The translations under genes were made by a program, and so were the position numbers. The notes beneath the pieces are model-generated. The model was not told the DNA's origin, did not search any database, and saw only the letters and a program-made list of their open reading frames with translations. Positions 56,143 to 63,694 of a stretch of 64,000 nt of DNA are shown piece after piece. How positions within the stretch are numbered: the first letter of the stretch is position 1; each line of letters opens with the position of its first letter. The DNA comes from Frateuria sp. Soil773 (GTDB lineage Bacteria; Pseudomonadota; Gammaproteobacteria; Xanthomonadales; Rhodanobacteraceae): NCBI RefSeq assembly GCF_001428405.1, contig NZ_LMSL01000018.1, positions 65,135 through 129,134 of the forward strand, in the 5' to 3' direction.

Positions 56143-56477
56143 TGCCTTTCCTTCAACAAGCGCGCGCTTCTCCGAACAGTACCGTGCCACTGAATGAAGT
56201 AGCACGGCCCAGGCCTCGAGGGTGGCACACCAGTTGTCTTACCCAACGAAAGCCCGTCCCAGTTCAGCCGCGAATACAGCCGCCACGTCGGGCACCGCCC
56301 ATGCGCGACACCAAGAATCTGAGCGAGATACCGGTCAGCTTGCGTGCCTGCTGGTCGCAAGCGGTGATTGGACTGGTGTCTCGACTGACCGCTCTGGGTC
56401 GATTGCTGCCATTGGCACACTTGCTCACACTCGAGGTTGAGGTGTCTGCCAACGTTGGTTGGCAGACACACTCTGCT
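56143..56477. other. Region between the second STAND gene and the HU-like gene
   Basis: It holds the leader and promoter region of the STAND gene and the 3' flank of the HU-like gene. A stem GTGTCTGCCAAC / GTTGGCAGACAC (56442-56469, 4-nt loop) just after the HU-like stop is a likely transcription-stop hairpin, without a T-run. No gene is convincing. Confidence 0.5.
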
Positions 56478-56861
56478 TCAGAGAGCTGCGTCTTTCAGTT
56501 TCTTCAACGGGCGCACCTTCACCTTGACGGTGGCAGGCTTGGCTGCAAATACCTGTTCTTCTCCGGTGAACGGATTCTTGCCTTTGCGCTTCGGCTTGGC
56601 TGGCACCTTCACCGCATTGATCTTGAACAGGCCTGGCAAGGTGAAGTTGCCAGCGCCCTTCTTATGTACGGCACCGAGTACCGTGTGCTCAAGCGCAGCG
56701 AGTACGGCCTTGACATGCTTCGCTTCGACGCTGGCCTGATCGGCTAGATGTGCAATCAGGGCGGACTTGCTGAGAGCATCCTTGATTGGCTTGATTGCGG
56801 GGGCTGCCTTCGGCGCAGCTTTCGTTTTCGTGGTTTTCTTGGCAGTGGACTTGGTAGCCAT
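56478..56861 (-). CDS. HU-family DNA-binding protein with lysine/alanine-rich N-terminal tail
   Basis: 127 aa. Residues 1-25 are a Lys/Ala/Thr tail (ATKSTAKKTTKTKAAPKAAP). The HU fold follows: SKSALIAHLADQASVEAKHV, KKGAGNFTLPGLFKINAVKV, PAKPKRKGKNPFTGEEQVFA and the C-terminal VKVRPLKKLKDAAL. HU proteins bend DNA. Island-borne copies can act as nucleoid-like silencers or recombination helpers. It is distinct from a chromosomal hupB because of the tail. It lies directly upstream (same strand) of the second STAND gene. Confidence 0.88.
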   Translation of the reverse strand: MATKSTAKKTTKTKAAPKAAPAIKPIKDALSKSALIAHLADQASVEAKHVKAVLAALEHTVLGAVHKKGAGNFTLPGLFKINAVKVPAKPKRKGKNPFTGEEQVFAAKPATVKVKVRPLKKLKDAAL

Positions 56862-57114
56862 GTTTCTACGGGTCTCTTGAATGCACCGTTCCCTATGGAG
56901 CGATGGCCGCTTGGCCTGTCAATTCTAGCCCCGTAGCCACTTTCATTGATCCTGGGCGGACGTGGTTGTGAGGCTGCCCTTCCTTGGCGCAACAGTCGGC
57001 ATGGCAGAGTCTCAATCCAACCTTTTTTAAATCCACATCACCACGCTGAGCCACCATACCGGTAGCTCCATCCGTACGCCCAGTAACGGATGTCACTTTC
57101 AAGGAGCCTCGGTG

Positions 57115-57264
57115 ATGTTCGATAGATCGTGGGTCGCTTACCCCTGTCCCTCGCTGCTCGAATGCCTGGTCGTGTTCGTCCTCATCTTCCTCGCGGGTAG
57201 CTTGTGGAGTTGCTTCCTTCGTTGGTACGTCGAGTACCTCATGGAGGAGGATTCCCGTGCGTGA
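57115..57264 (+). CDS. Small membrane protein
   Basis: 49 aa with a strong AAGGAG 8 nt before the ATG. One membrane helix (LECLVVFVLIFLAGSLWSC) is followed by FLRWYVEYLMEEDSRA. Its end overlaps the GTG start of the next gene by 8 nt, so the two are translationally coupled. No family recognised. Confidence 0.55.
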   Translation: MFDRSWVAYPCPSLLECLVVFVLIFLAGSLWSCFLRWYVEYLMEEDSRA

Positions 57265-57625
57265 TCTGGCCATGGAGCAGGCATGGGAAGGCGATGTCAT
57301 GGATATGACACTGCGTTGTCCCAAGTGTGGATCAACGCATGTCGAGACGCGTGACCGAGCCCGTCGGTTCGGTGGAGCTCTCGGTGCCATTGCCGGCACC
57401 ACCAGTGGCGTGGTGCTGGCGGTATCTGGGGCCGAGATCGGTCTCTTGGCCGGCCCGGTCGGTGCCTTGCTGGGCGCGGCGGCTGGTGTGGTGATCGAAG
57501 GCATTGTCGGCGGCGCGGCGGGATGCGCGGCCGGGGCCCGGTTGGGCACCGCCATCGATCGGAACATCCTGCACAACTACCGTTGCGATAGCTGCGGCCA
57601 CGCCTATGGCGGCAAGTCTACGTAA
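57257..57625 (+). CDS. Zinc-ribbon / glycine-zipper membrane protein
   Basis: 122 aa from a GTG preceded by GGAGGA. The N-terminal ribbon CPKCGSTHVETRD pairs with the C-terminal CDSCGHAYGGKST to give four zinc cysteines. Between them lies a Gly/Ala-rich hydrophobic stretch (GALGAIAGTTSGVVLAVSGA, then VGALLGAAAGVVIEGIVGG). Such proteins are frequent in integrative elements, function unknown. The coupled small membrane protein upstream is a possible partner. Confidence 0.7.
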   Translation: MRDLAMEQAWEGDVMDMTLRCPKCGSTHVETRDRARRFGGALGAIAGTTSGVVLAVSGAEIGLLAGPVGALLGAAAGVVIEGIVGGAAGCAAGARLGTAIDRNILHNYRCDSCGHAYGGKST

Positions 57626-57674
57626 GGTCGCCCACCGTTCCATCCATCTTCGCTTTCACTCTCAAGCACATTCG

Positions 57675-57704
57675 CCTGGAGCCCGGCCTTGGCCGGGCTC
57701 CAGG
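57675..57704 (+). terminator. Strong hairpin before radC
   Basis: CCTGGAGCCCGGCC / GGCCGGGCTCCAGG is a perfect 14-bp stem with a TT loop, 17 nt before the ribosome site of radC. There is no T-run, so it may attenuate read-through or shield the downstream mRNA end rather than terminate fully. Confidence 0.55.
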
Positions 57705-57733
57705 CGTATATGCCCCTGAAAAAGGAGTTCGTC

Positions 57734-58237
57734 ATGTCACCCGCGTCATCCACCCCCAAGTCTTCCACCGATGTTTCCAGCTCGTCTTTGGAACAGACAA
57801 TCATGGCAGCTGCCGAAGACATCCTGCGGGAAAAACTCGAGCGGAAAGGCCGCATCAGTTGCCCGACCGATGCGGCTGACTTCCTGCGCATGCGTCTGGG
57901 AACCCTGCCAAACGAGGAGTTTCACGTCCTGTGGCTGGATACCCGGCACCGTATCCTCGACTACCAGCGGCTCTTCGTCGGCACCATCGATGGCGCCAGC
58001 ATCTATCCACGGGAAGTGGTGCGGGCGGCACTGGGTGTTAACGCCAGCGCCGCGATCTTTGCCCACAACCATCCGAGTGGCGAGGCCGAGCCCAGTGCAG
58101 CAGACCGGGCCATCACCCGGGAGCTTCGCGAGGCCTTGCAACTGGTTGGCGTGCGGGTGCTCGATCACCTCATCATTGGTGCCGAGTGCGTCAGCATGGC
58201 CAATCGAGGGCTCATGCAACGCAAGGTCTCCAGGTAA
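57734..58237 (+). CDS. radC: RadC-family JAB-domain protein
   Basis: 167 aa from MSPASSTPKSSTDVSSS with AAGGAG upstream. The RadC/JAMM domain covers nearly the whole length: LPNEEFHVLWLDTRHRILDY, the metal motif HNHPSGEAEPSAAD, and DHLIIGAECVSMANRGL. The N-terminal HhH-like domain of chromosomal RadC is missing, as is usual for copies on mobile elements. Function unresolved; not needed for DNA repair in species tested. Confidence 0.9.
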   Translation: MSPASSTPKSSTDVSSSSLEQTIMAAAEDILREKLERKGRISCPTDAADFLRMRLGTLPNEEFHVLWLDTRHRILDYQRLFVGTIDGASIYPREVVRAALGVNASAAIFAHNHPSGEAEPSAADRAITRELREALQLVGVRVLDHLIIGAECVSMANRGLMQRKVSR

Positions 58238-58270
58238 ATCCTCCCCTCCCTTCGTTTTCACCCACCCACG

Positions 58271-58306
58271 CCACGCACAGGGCCCGGCAGAAGCCGGGCC
58301 CTGTGC
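58271..58306 (+). terminator. Strong hairpin before the DUF932 gene
   Basis: ACGCACAGGGCCCGGC / GCCGGGCCCTGTGCGT forms a perfect 16-bp stem with an AGAA loop, 15 nt before CAAGGAGTTCATCATG. It mirrors the radC leader at 57675, so the two genes share a leader design. Confidence 0.55.
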
Positions 58307-58332
58307 GTTTGCGCTCACTCAAGGAGTTCATC

Positions 58333-59289
58333 ATGCATCTCGTCCAATCGATGGCCTACGTCGGGGACACCCCGTGGCACGGCTTGGGCTGCCGTCTTCA
58401 GCCCCACCAATCCCTCGATGTCTGGAAGCGACAAGCCGGCATGGACTGGCAGATCGAGGAGTCCGATGTCCGTTTCATCGCCGGCACCCGCCATGCCGGC
58501 GCCATCCATGCCTTCCCGGAGCAGAAGGTGCTGTATCGGTCGGACACCAGGGCACCATTGGCGGTGGTAAGTCAGCGGTTCCAGGTGGTCCAGCCCGGGG
58601 AGATCCTGGAGTTCTACCGCGATCTCACCGAGATGGGCGGGTTCCAACTGGAAACCGCCGGCGTCCTGCGTGAAGGGCGCAAATTCTGGGCGCTGGCCCG
58701 CACCGGCCAGAGCGTCACGCTGAAAGGCCGGGACACGGTGGACGGCTATCTGTTGCTGGCTACGGCTTGCGACGGCACCTTGGCCACCACAGCCCAGTTC
58801 ACCAGCGTTCGTGTGGTCTGCAACAACACCCTGGCCATCGCCCTGGGAGATCGCTGCAACGCTATCAAGGTGCCGCACCGCAGCCGGTTCGATTCGGCGG
58901 CGGTGAAGCGCCAGCTCGGCATCACTGTGGCGCCCTGGGGAGGCTTCGTGACCCGGATGAAAGCGCTGGCGGAGTGCCCGGTCGATCCGGACTCGGTCGA
59001 AGGCCTGTTGCGTCGTGTCCTGACTTACCCGTCACGGGAGAACAAGGCGACCGTGGTCAACGAACAGGCCGTCGCCAGCATTCGTGCCCTGTACGAGGGT
59101 GGAGGCCGGGGATCATCGTTGGCGTCTACCCGTGGTACGGCATGGGGACTGCTGAACAGTGTCACCGAGTACGTCGACCACCACCGTCGGGCACGCAGTG
59201 ACGACCATCGTCGGGATGCGGCTTGGTTCGGTCAGGGCGCCCAGATCAAGCAGCGGGCATGGGACGAGGTGGCGCAGCTGGTTGACTGA
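58333..59289 (+). CDS. DUF932 (phage/plasmid-like) protein
   Basis: 318 aa from MHLVQSMAYVGDTPWHGLGC, behind AAGGAG. Family blocks include SDTRAPLAVVSQRFQVVQPG, GRKFWALARTG, DGYLLLATACDGTLATTAQF and TSVRVVCNNTLAIAL. DUF932 proteins are common beside RadC on plasmids, phages and integrative elements; the function is unknown. A terminator follows its stop. Confidence 0.88.
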   Translation: MHLVQSMAYVGDTPWHGLGCRLQPHQSLDVWKRQAGMDWQIEESDVRFIAGTRHAGAIHAFPEQKVLYRSDTRAPLAVVSQRFQVVQPGEILEFYRDLTEMGGFQLETAGVLREGRKFWALARTGQSVTLKGRDTVDGYLLLATACDGTLATTAQFTSVRVVCNNTLAIALGDRCNAIKVPHRSRFDSAAVKRQLGITVAPWGGFVTRMKALAECPVDPDSVEGLLRRVLTYPSRENKATVVNEQAVASIRALYEGGGRGSSLASTRGTAWGLLNSVTEYVDHHRRARSDDHRRDAAWFGQGAQIKQRAWDEVAQLVD

Positions 59290-59309
59290 ATGGAGCGAGC
59301 CATGGGGCC

Positions 59310-59331
59310 GAAGGGACACGGATGTCCCTTC
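59310..59331. terminator. Bidirectional hairpin between DUF932 and XRE genes
   Basis: GAAGGGACA / TGTCCCTTC, a perfect 9-bp stem with a CGGA loop, lies in the 63-nt gap between converging genes. Confidence 0.6.
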
Positions 59332-59352
59332 GTGCCGCAAGTGGGATTGCGC

Positions 59353-59685
59353 TTATTTTTTTGTCTTCCCGCCAGCCATTTGCTGTGCCAGTCCAAGCAG
59401 CTTGGACCGTTCGCTGTCCGAGAGCTTGTCGAACACGAGCAACAGTTCGGCCTGGTCGTCGTCGGTAGCGAACAAATAGGCCAAAGGAACACCCAGCGCC
59501 TTTGCCAAGGCGGCCGCCGTGTCCATGTCGGCACGGTTCACCTGTTGTTCGTAGCGGTTGACCCGCACGCTTCCGCTGGCTTTGTCACCGGACACGAGGC
59601 CTCCCAGTGCACGCTGCGACAAGCCCCGCATGGTGCGGGCGTCCTTCAGGCGCTTGGCAAAGATGACGGTGACGGACAAGGGCAA
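59353..59685 (-). CDS. XRE-family transcriptional regulator
   Basis: 110 aa. The helix-turn-helix is FAKRLKDARTMRGLSQRALG, GLVSGDKASGSVRVNRYEQ, ALAKALGVPLAYLF; the C-terminal tail DQAELLLVFDKLSDSERSKL is a likely dimerisation helix. No ATG is in frame; the start must be TTG at 59685 or 59679. A palindrome 60-80 nt upstream is a likely autoregulatory operator. It probably represses the divergent genes of the element. Confidence 0.85.
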   Translation of the reverse strand: MPLSVTVIFAKRLKDARTMRGLSQRALGGLVSGDKASGSVRVNRYEQQVNRADMDTAAALAKALGVPLAYLFATDDDQAELLLVFDKLSDSERSKLLGLAQQMAGGKTKK

Positions 59686-59746
59686 GCGAAGGCATCGGTG
59701 GCTGAACCACCGACAGCATTGCCTATATACGTCATGCGCAATAGTC

Positions 59747-59763
59747 TATACCGCAACGGTATA
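59747..59763. promoter_or_regulatory. Operator-like palindrome upstream of the XRE gene
   Basis: TATACCG-CAA-CGGTATA, a 7-bp perfect inverted repeat, lies within A/T-rich promoter-like sequence (CTATATACGT nearby). It is the best candidate binding site for the XRE regulator in the 253-nt divergent gap. Confidence 0.55.
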
Positions 59764-59938
59764 TAGAAGCACGCAGTGCCCGTTCCTTGTCGGAGCGGGA
59801 ATCGGCCACAGGGGGCCGTCGAATGTCCGATGTGAAACCGTGCATCTCCTCATACGTGAGCCACGTTCCAGGCCCCTGATGCCCTCGCACCGTGACGCGT
59901 CCGTTCTCCATCCACAACACAAATAAGGATCTCATGGC

Positions 59939-60424
59939 ATGAAAGCACTGAACCATCCCTTTGGACTTTCCTCTTCCCAGAAATGGCGTACTGCTGGGTA
60001 TGGCGCAGCCATCGCCGTTGCCTTCTCTCTACTGGCGATATTGCTAAGCAACACGGATATCGACATCGACGTTCTGGGTGTCGTCTTCCTGATCACGTTT
60101 GGCCTCGTGACCGGCATCAGTCTGCGCTTCGGCACGAAATGGGGATGGATGTACTACGCCGAAAAGTACCAACCCGGCGCGCGCTATGCCTTCACCAAAA
60201 GTCTGAAGCTAGGTGTGCTCTGGCGCGTCCTTGCGGTCTGGTTTGCCGGACGCGTCGTGTCGGTAATCCTACTGAACCAAGCGGACAGCGATGTAAGCAT
60301 GGGTTTGCTAGTGCTCGTCAGCATCGCACTGGTAGTCGCGGCTGCCATATACGTGGGCCTTCGCTTCGGCTGGCAGGCGGCGGATAAGGCCTTGTCCGGC
60401 GCTCCGATCGTTGTTACTCCCTGA
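59939..60424 (+). CDS. Four-helix inner-membrane protein, unknown
   Basis: 161 aa with AAGGA upstream. Membrane segments: YGAAIAVAFSLLAILLS, VLGVVFLITFGLVTGISL, VLWRVLAVWFAGRVVSVILL and LLVLVSIALVVAAAIYVGL. No known family was recognised. It is followed 88 nt later by a lipoprotein gene on the same strand, which may be a partner. Confidence 0.75.
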   Translation: MKALNHPFGLSSSQKWRTAGYGAAIAVAFSLLAILLSNTDIDIDVLGVVFLITFGLVTGISLRFGTKWGWMYYAEKYQPGARYAFTKSLKLGVLWRVLAVWFAGRVVSVILLNQADSDVSMGLLVLVSIALVVAAAIYVGLRFGWQAADKALSGAPIVVTP

Positions 60425-60512
60425 AAGATCCGTTGCCAATCACTACGTCAAACCCCACGGAGCGTGCACTTCACGGTGTGCGCTTCTTGCATTCAACGAG
60501 GAGTAAAACACC

Positions 60513-61655
60513 ATGAAGAGGTTCACGCAGAGTCAACTTGCCGGGGCAGCGGTTGTTGTCATGATGACCCTTGCAGGTTGCAGCAAGCCGATTCTGGACT
60601 GGCGTAATGCAGAGGTGACCGATGGATTAATCTACTCCCCCAGCGCCAATGAACCGTTCACAGGGGTGGTTACCCATGTCCCAGATGACTTCCTTTTCAA
60701 TAATGCCCCGGGCTACAACCAGTTCATGCAAGAGGCCGGCGGTAACCGCTATGCCGTTGCGCGCTTCATGCAAGCGCTGATGGGCAGCGATTCACCGAGC
60801 CTTTATTGCCGCATCAATGTGCACAAGGGTTTTGTCGACGGGGACGCAACCTGCGATGTACCGCGTACAGAGACCACGGTGATCGAGGCTCAGTTCGACG
60901 GCGGCCGGCTTTCCGGAAAGTTCGTCTACTACAACCCGGACAAGCCTGATCAGAAGCTCATCATGGGACGTTTCGACCAGGGGCAGCCCGATGGTACGCA
61001 GAAGATATACAGCGCCTCCACCGGCAAGCTAGTCAAGAAACTCGGCTGGTCTGATGGTGCGTACGATGGTGACTATGCCAGCTACAACGAAACGAACGGC
61101 AAGGTAGTTATCGAAGGGGCGTTCGCTGGCGGCAAGCGCACAGGCCGATGGAAGCAATACACGGCGGATGGCGAGCACCTGACTGCGAAGCTTGGCTACA
61201 GCAAGGGATTCTACGATGGCGTAGCCGAGAGCTTTGATCCGGGCACTGGAAAACGCATGGTCCTCGTCGACAAGTGGGTCAATGGGAAGATCGACGGGGA
61301 AAGGAAGACTTGGGACAAGAACGGCATTTTACTTACGGATGAGGTCTACGTCGATGGCAAACTGGTGAACAGCAAGGACGTTAGTACGGAGCCAGCTAAT
61401 CAGATCGCCAAAGCCCTTACCGGGCCAATATCTCCTTCCACATCAGAACTGGCTAGGACAGCAGCACCCTCCACCGGTACTCCGGCTTCATCTGTTCCCC
61501 CTGTTTCCTTGGATGGATGTGTGCAGGGTTGGACGAAGGCTCATCACGAAGAAGCTGCCAAGGTTGGCGTCGATGACACCATCAGCATAGATCAGATCAA
61601 AGAATGGGAAGATTGGTGCAAAGCAGGCAAACAAGCACCTGCCGAAGGGAGCTGA
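60513..61655 (+). CDS. Lipoprotein with MORN-like (YwqK-type) repeats
   Basis: 380 aa. The signal peptide ends in a lipobox LAGCSK. The middle carries repeated GxxxGxxxxY units such as FDGGRLSGKFVYYNPDKP, FDQGQPDGTQKIYSASTG, FAGGKRTGRWKQYTADGE and WVNGKIDGERKTWDKNG, typical of MORN/YwqK antitoxin-type repeats. A Pro/Thr/Ser linker leads to a C-terminal segment with two cysteines (LDGCVQGWTKAHHEE, WEDWCKAG). Likely outer-membrane or periplasmic. Codon use is less GC-biased than core genes, fitting transfer. Confidence 0.8.
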   Translation: MKRFTQSQLAGAAVVVMMTLAGCSKPILDWRNAEVTDGLIYSPSANEPFTGVVTHVPDDFLFNNAPGYNQFMQEAGGNRYAVARFMQALMGSDSPSLYCRINVHKGFVDGDATCDVPRTETTVIEAQFDGGRLSGKFVYYNPDKPDQKLIMGRFDQGQPDGTQKIYSASTGKLVKKLGWSDGAYDGDYASYNETNGKVVIEGAFAGGKRTGRWKQYTADGEHLTAKLGYSKGFYDGVAESFDPGTGKRMVLVDKWVNGKIDGERKTWDKNGILLTDEVYVDGKLVNSKDVSTEPANQIAKALTGPISPSTSELARTAAPSTGTPASSVPPVSLDGCVQGWTKAHHEEAAKVGVDDTISIDQIKEWEDWCKAGKQAPAEGS

Positions 61656-62094
61656 GATTCCATGCCTACGCGGCTGGTGGACTGCACCGCCAGCCGCGCA
61701 AGCTCAAGTTTCCGCCTCAACATATCACGCACCACCACTGCATCGGTGCCACCAGTTGCCAGCGCGATACCCCTGCCCAAAAACAGTGTGGTTGCGGGAA
61801 ACGGAACCAACAAGTACGAACACCGGAACCAACTTTTTTCCTGATTAGCCCTCTCGCTCAGCCCTGAAACCGCCGTCAGCCAGGCCCGGATGGGGGTGCC
61901 GGCTTTCTTTCGCCGCATCAGCGGTGCCGTTCGGCAGACGGGCGGCAACCCGCCGCCCGCCATGGCTGCCGCCCGAATGTGGCTGAGGGTTGGGGCTAAT
62001 CAGGACTTTTTTTACAACAGCCGGCGGGAGGAACCCCCGCCAACGAGCCTGCGAGAGACTTCACCTACCGAAGGCAATATGAGGTTCCATCAAC
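61656..62094. other. Intergenic region upstream of the AlpA-like gene
   Basis: 439 nt. It holds the paired repeats described at 61839-62005, flanked outside by T-runs. The minus strand carries a 123-codon ORF (61592-61963, including GTDAVVVRDMLRRKLELARL) and the plus strand a 98-codon ORF; both look protein-like but overlap the repeats, so neither is called. This may be a mobile-element regulatory or origin region. Confidence 0.45.
61839..62005. repeat. Inverted repeat pair with two-block arms
   Basis: Left arm 61839-61863 is TCCTGATTAGCCC-N5-CTCAGCC. Right arm 61981-62005 is its exact inverse GGCTGAG-N5-GGGCTAATCAGGA, with only the 5-nt spacer differing. A T-run lies outside each arm. The 117-nt centre is GC-rich. 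The design suggests recombinase or replication-protein sites. Confidence 0.65.
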
Positions 62095-62325
62095 ATGACC
62101 AATCGCCCTCAGAATCAGGGCATTCAACCACTTCGACTCCAAGAGGTCGCCGCGCGACTTCGCATCAGCAATACGACCCTGCATGAGCTATGGAAAGAAA
62201 ATTCCCGGTACAGGAATCCGGGTATGCCGAAAAAGTTCTACATCGGCCATACACCGTATGTACTCGAGTCTGAGCTTGATGCGTTCATCCTTGCGAACTT
62301 GAAGAACTCGCAGCCAGTCGACTGA
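62095..62325 (+). CDS. AlpA-like helix-turn-helix regulator
   Basis: 76 aa from MTNRPQNQGIQPLRLQEVAA. The MerR/AlpA-type helix-turn-helix is LRLQEVAARLRISNTTLHEL; the wing reads KKFYIGHTPYVLESELDAFI. AlpA-like proteins act as excisionases or activators of integrase and replication genes in satellite elements. It precedes the YagK-like gene, a common order. Confidence 0.82.
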   Translation: MTNRPQNQGIQPLRLQEVAARLRISNTTLHELWKENSRYRNPGMPKKFYIGHTPYVLESELDAFILANLKNSQPVD

Positions 62326-62518
62326 CCGAAGCGGGCATTAACTTTCGCTCATTTCACCGCCCGCGATATCCCGAAAAATCGAATCCCATGTCCTCGATGT
62401 TCCGCATCCAGAGGCAAGGCGACTTCACGCCTAAATTGGGACTCTACGTTGTTAGCTCTTACTGGTTGTTAATCAGCCTTGTTTCTTCTTCTTTGTTCGG
62501 CGCCTTGACCAACCCACA

Positions 62519-62552
62519 GCAGAAGGCCCTCCAGATCGCCTTCTGCCTTTTT
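62519..62552 (+). terminator. Rho-independent terminator before the YagK-like gene
   Basis: GCAGAAGGC / GCCTTCTGC stem with a 10-nt loop and CTTTTT. It lies 15 nt before the GTG of the next gene, so it may act as an attenuator. Confidence 0.75.
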
Positions 62553-62566
62553 CAAAGGATCACTAA

Positions 62567-63694
62567 GTGAAAGGTAAAAATAAGATTGCCAGTCAATGGC
62601 AGAGCAGCACCATCCTCCAGGAAAATGGCATGGGATGTGCCACCGAAGAAATGGATTGCACGACTAGTGTGCGCCAAATCGACGATTTCATGATCATGCT
62701 CATTCACCACAATAGCGACCTTGTCGAAAAAGCTTTGAACAATCGACTTATGGCGCTGCCTAACAGCAAGTCCCTGTATTCCACATTCATGACCTGCTTG
62801 CGCACGGACCTCGCATTCGTGAGGAAGGTCTTTCCCCAGCATCGCTTCAGCCCCTACTACGAACTGTACGAGCAGCGCATGGGGGACCGCCTCAAGATTT
62901 TGGCGCTGATCCACGATGCCGATGCGGATGGCCTGAACAAGGTAGTTGCGACTCTTCGCCGAGCTGCTCGTGCAGATGCTTTTCGCAAGCAGATTGACAA
63001 GCACGAGCGTGCTGCACGCAAAAACGGAAACAGCGTCCGGCGCTATATCCGGGCACTCTTTGATCGTTACTCCCGCTTGCGCGTCATCCGTCTAGATCTG
63101 ACCTACCAACGCAAGTACGTGGAAACAGCCTATCGACTGCTCAAGGAAGACAGTGCTCCACCCGACCCTGTTACTGCCACCGAAGTCGCTCAACACCGGG
63201 ATGCCTTTCTGGAGCATATCCGCAAGTCATACCCGTCGTTGGTGGGGTACATCTGGAAGATCGAACATGGCGTATACAAGTCTTTCCACATGCACTGGAT
63301 CATCTTCTTGAATGGCCACGAAGTCATGCAAGACCGGACTATCGCGCAGGCCATGGGAAATCATTGGGCGACCCACATCACCAACGAGCGAGGAAGCTAT
63401 TGGAACGTGAACGCCCAGAAGGGCAACTACGAGCGCTTAGGGATGCTGGGCATCGGGGAAGTCAACTGGGACGATGAAGACAAACGCCGCGCTCTTGAAC
63501 GCGTCGCCCTCTACCTTGCCAAGGTGGACTACTTCATCCGCCTGAAAGCACCGTCTCTGGGTCGCATTTTTGGAAAAGGTGTCGCACCGAAGTACGGCCA
63601 CTCGCGGCTCGGCCGACCACGTAGTCGCAGCGTGAGCGAACACCATACAAGGAGATCCAACCACCGCGACGTGGCCACATCGGAACAGAGCTAG
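62567..63694 (+). CDS. YagK/YfjJ (inovirus Gp2-like) protein, HUH-type
   Basis: 375 aa from a GTG preceded by AAAGGA. The C-terminal half has the YagK/YfjJ pattern: IRALFDRYSRLRVIRLDLTY, VGYIWKIEHGVYKSFHMHWI (hydrophobic-His-Met-His-hydrophobic, a HUH metal motif) and ALERVALYLAKVDYFIRL. HUH proteins nick DNA to start rolling-circle replication or mobilisation; a Tyr candidate is in ALYLAKVDYF. It is likely the replication protein of a satellite or inovirus-derived element. Confidence 0.8.
   Translation: MKGKNKIASQWQSSTILQENGMGCATEEMDCTTSVRQIDDFMIMLIHHNSDLVEKALNNRLMALPNSKSLYSTFMTCLRTDLAFVRKVFPQHRFSPYYELYEQRMGDRLKILALIHDADADGLNKVVATLRRAARADAFRKQIDKHERAARKNGNSVRRYIRALFDRYSRLRVIRLDLTYQRKYVETAYRLLKEDSAPPDPVTATEVAQHRDAFLEHIRKSYPSLVGYIWKIEHGVYKSFHMHWIIFLNGHEVMQDRTIAQAMGNHWATHITNERGSYWNVNAQKGNYERLGMLGIGEVNWDDEDKRRALERVALYLAKVDYFIRLKAPSLGRIFGKGVAPKYGHSRLGRPRSRSVSEHHTRRSNHRDVATSEQS

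Noticed and set aside
62388..62570. 60-codon ORF between AlpA-like and YagK-like genes
   Set aside because: It runs through a clear terminator stem and T-run and lacks a ribosome site.
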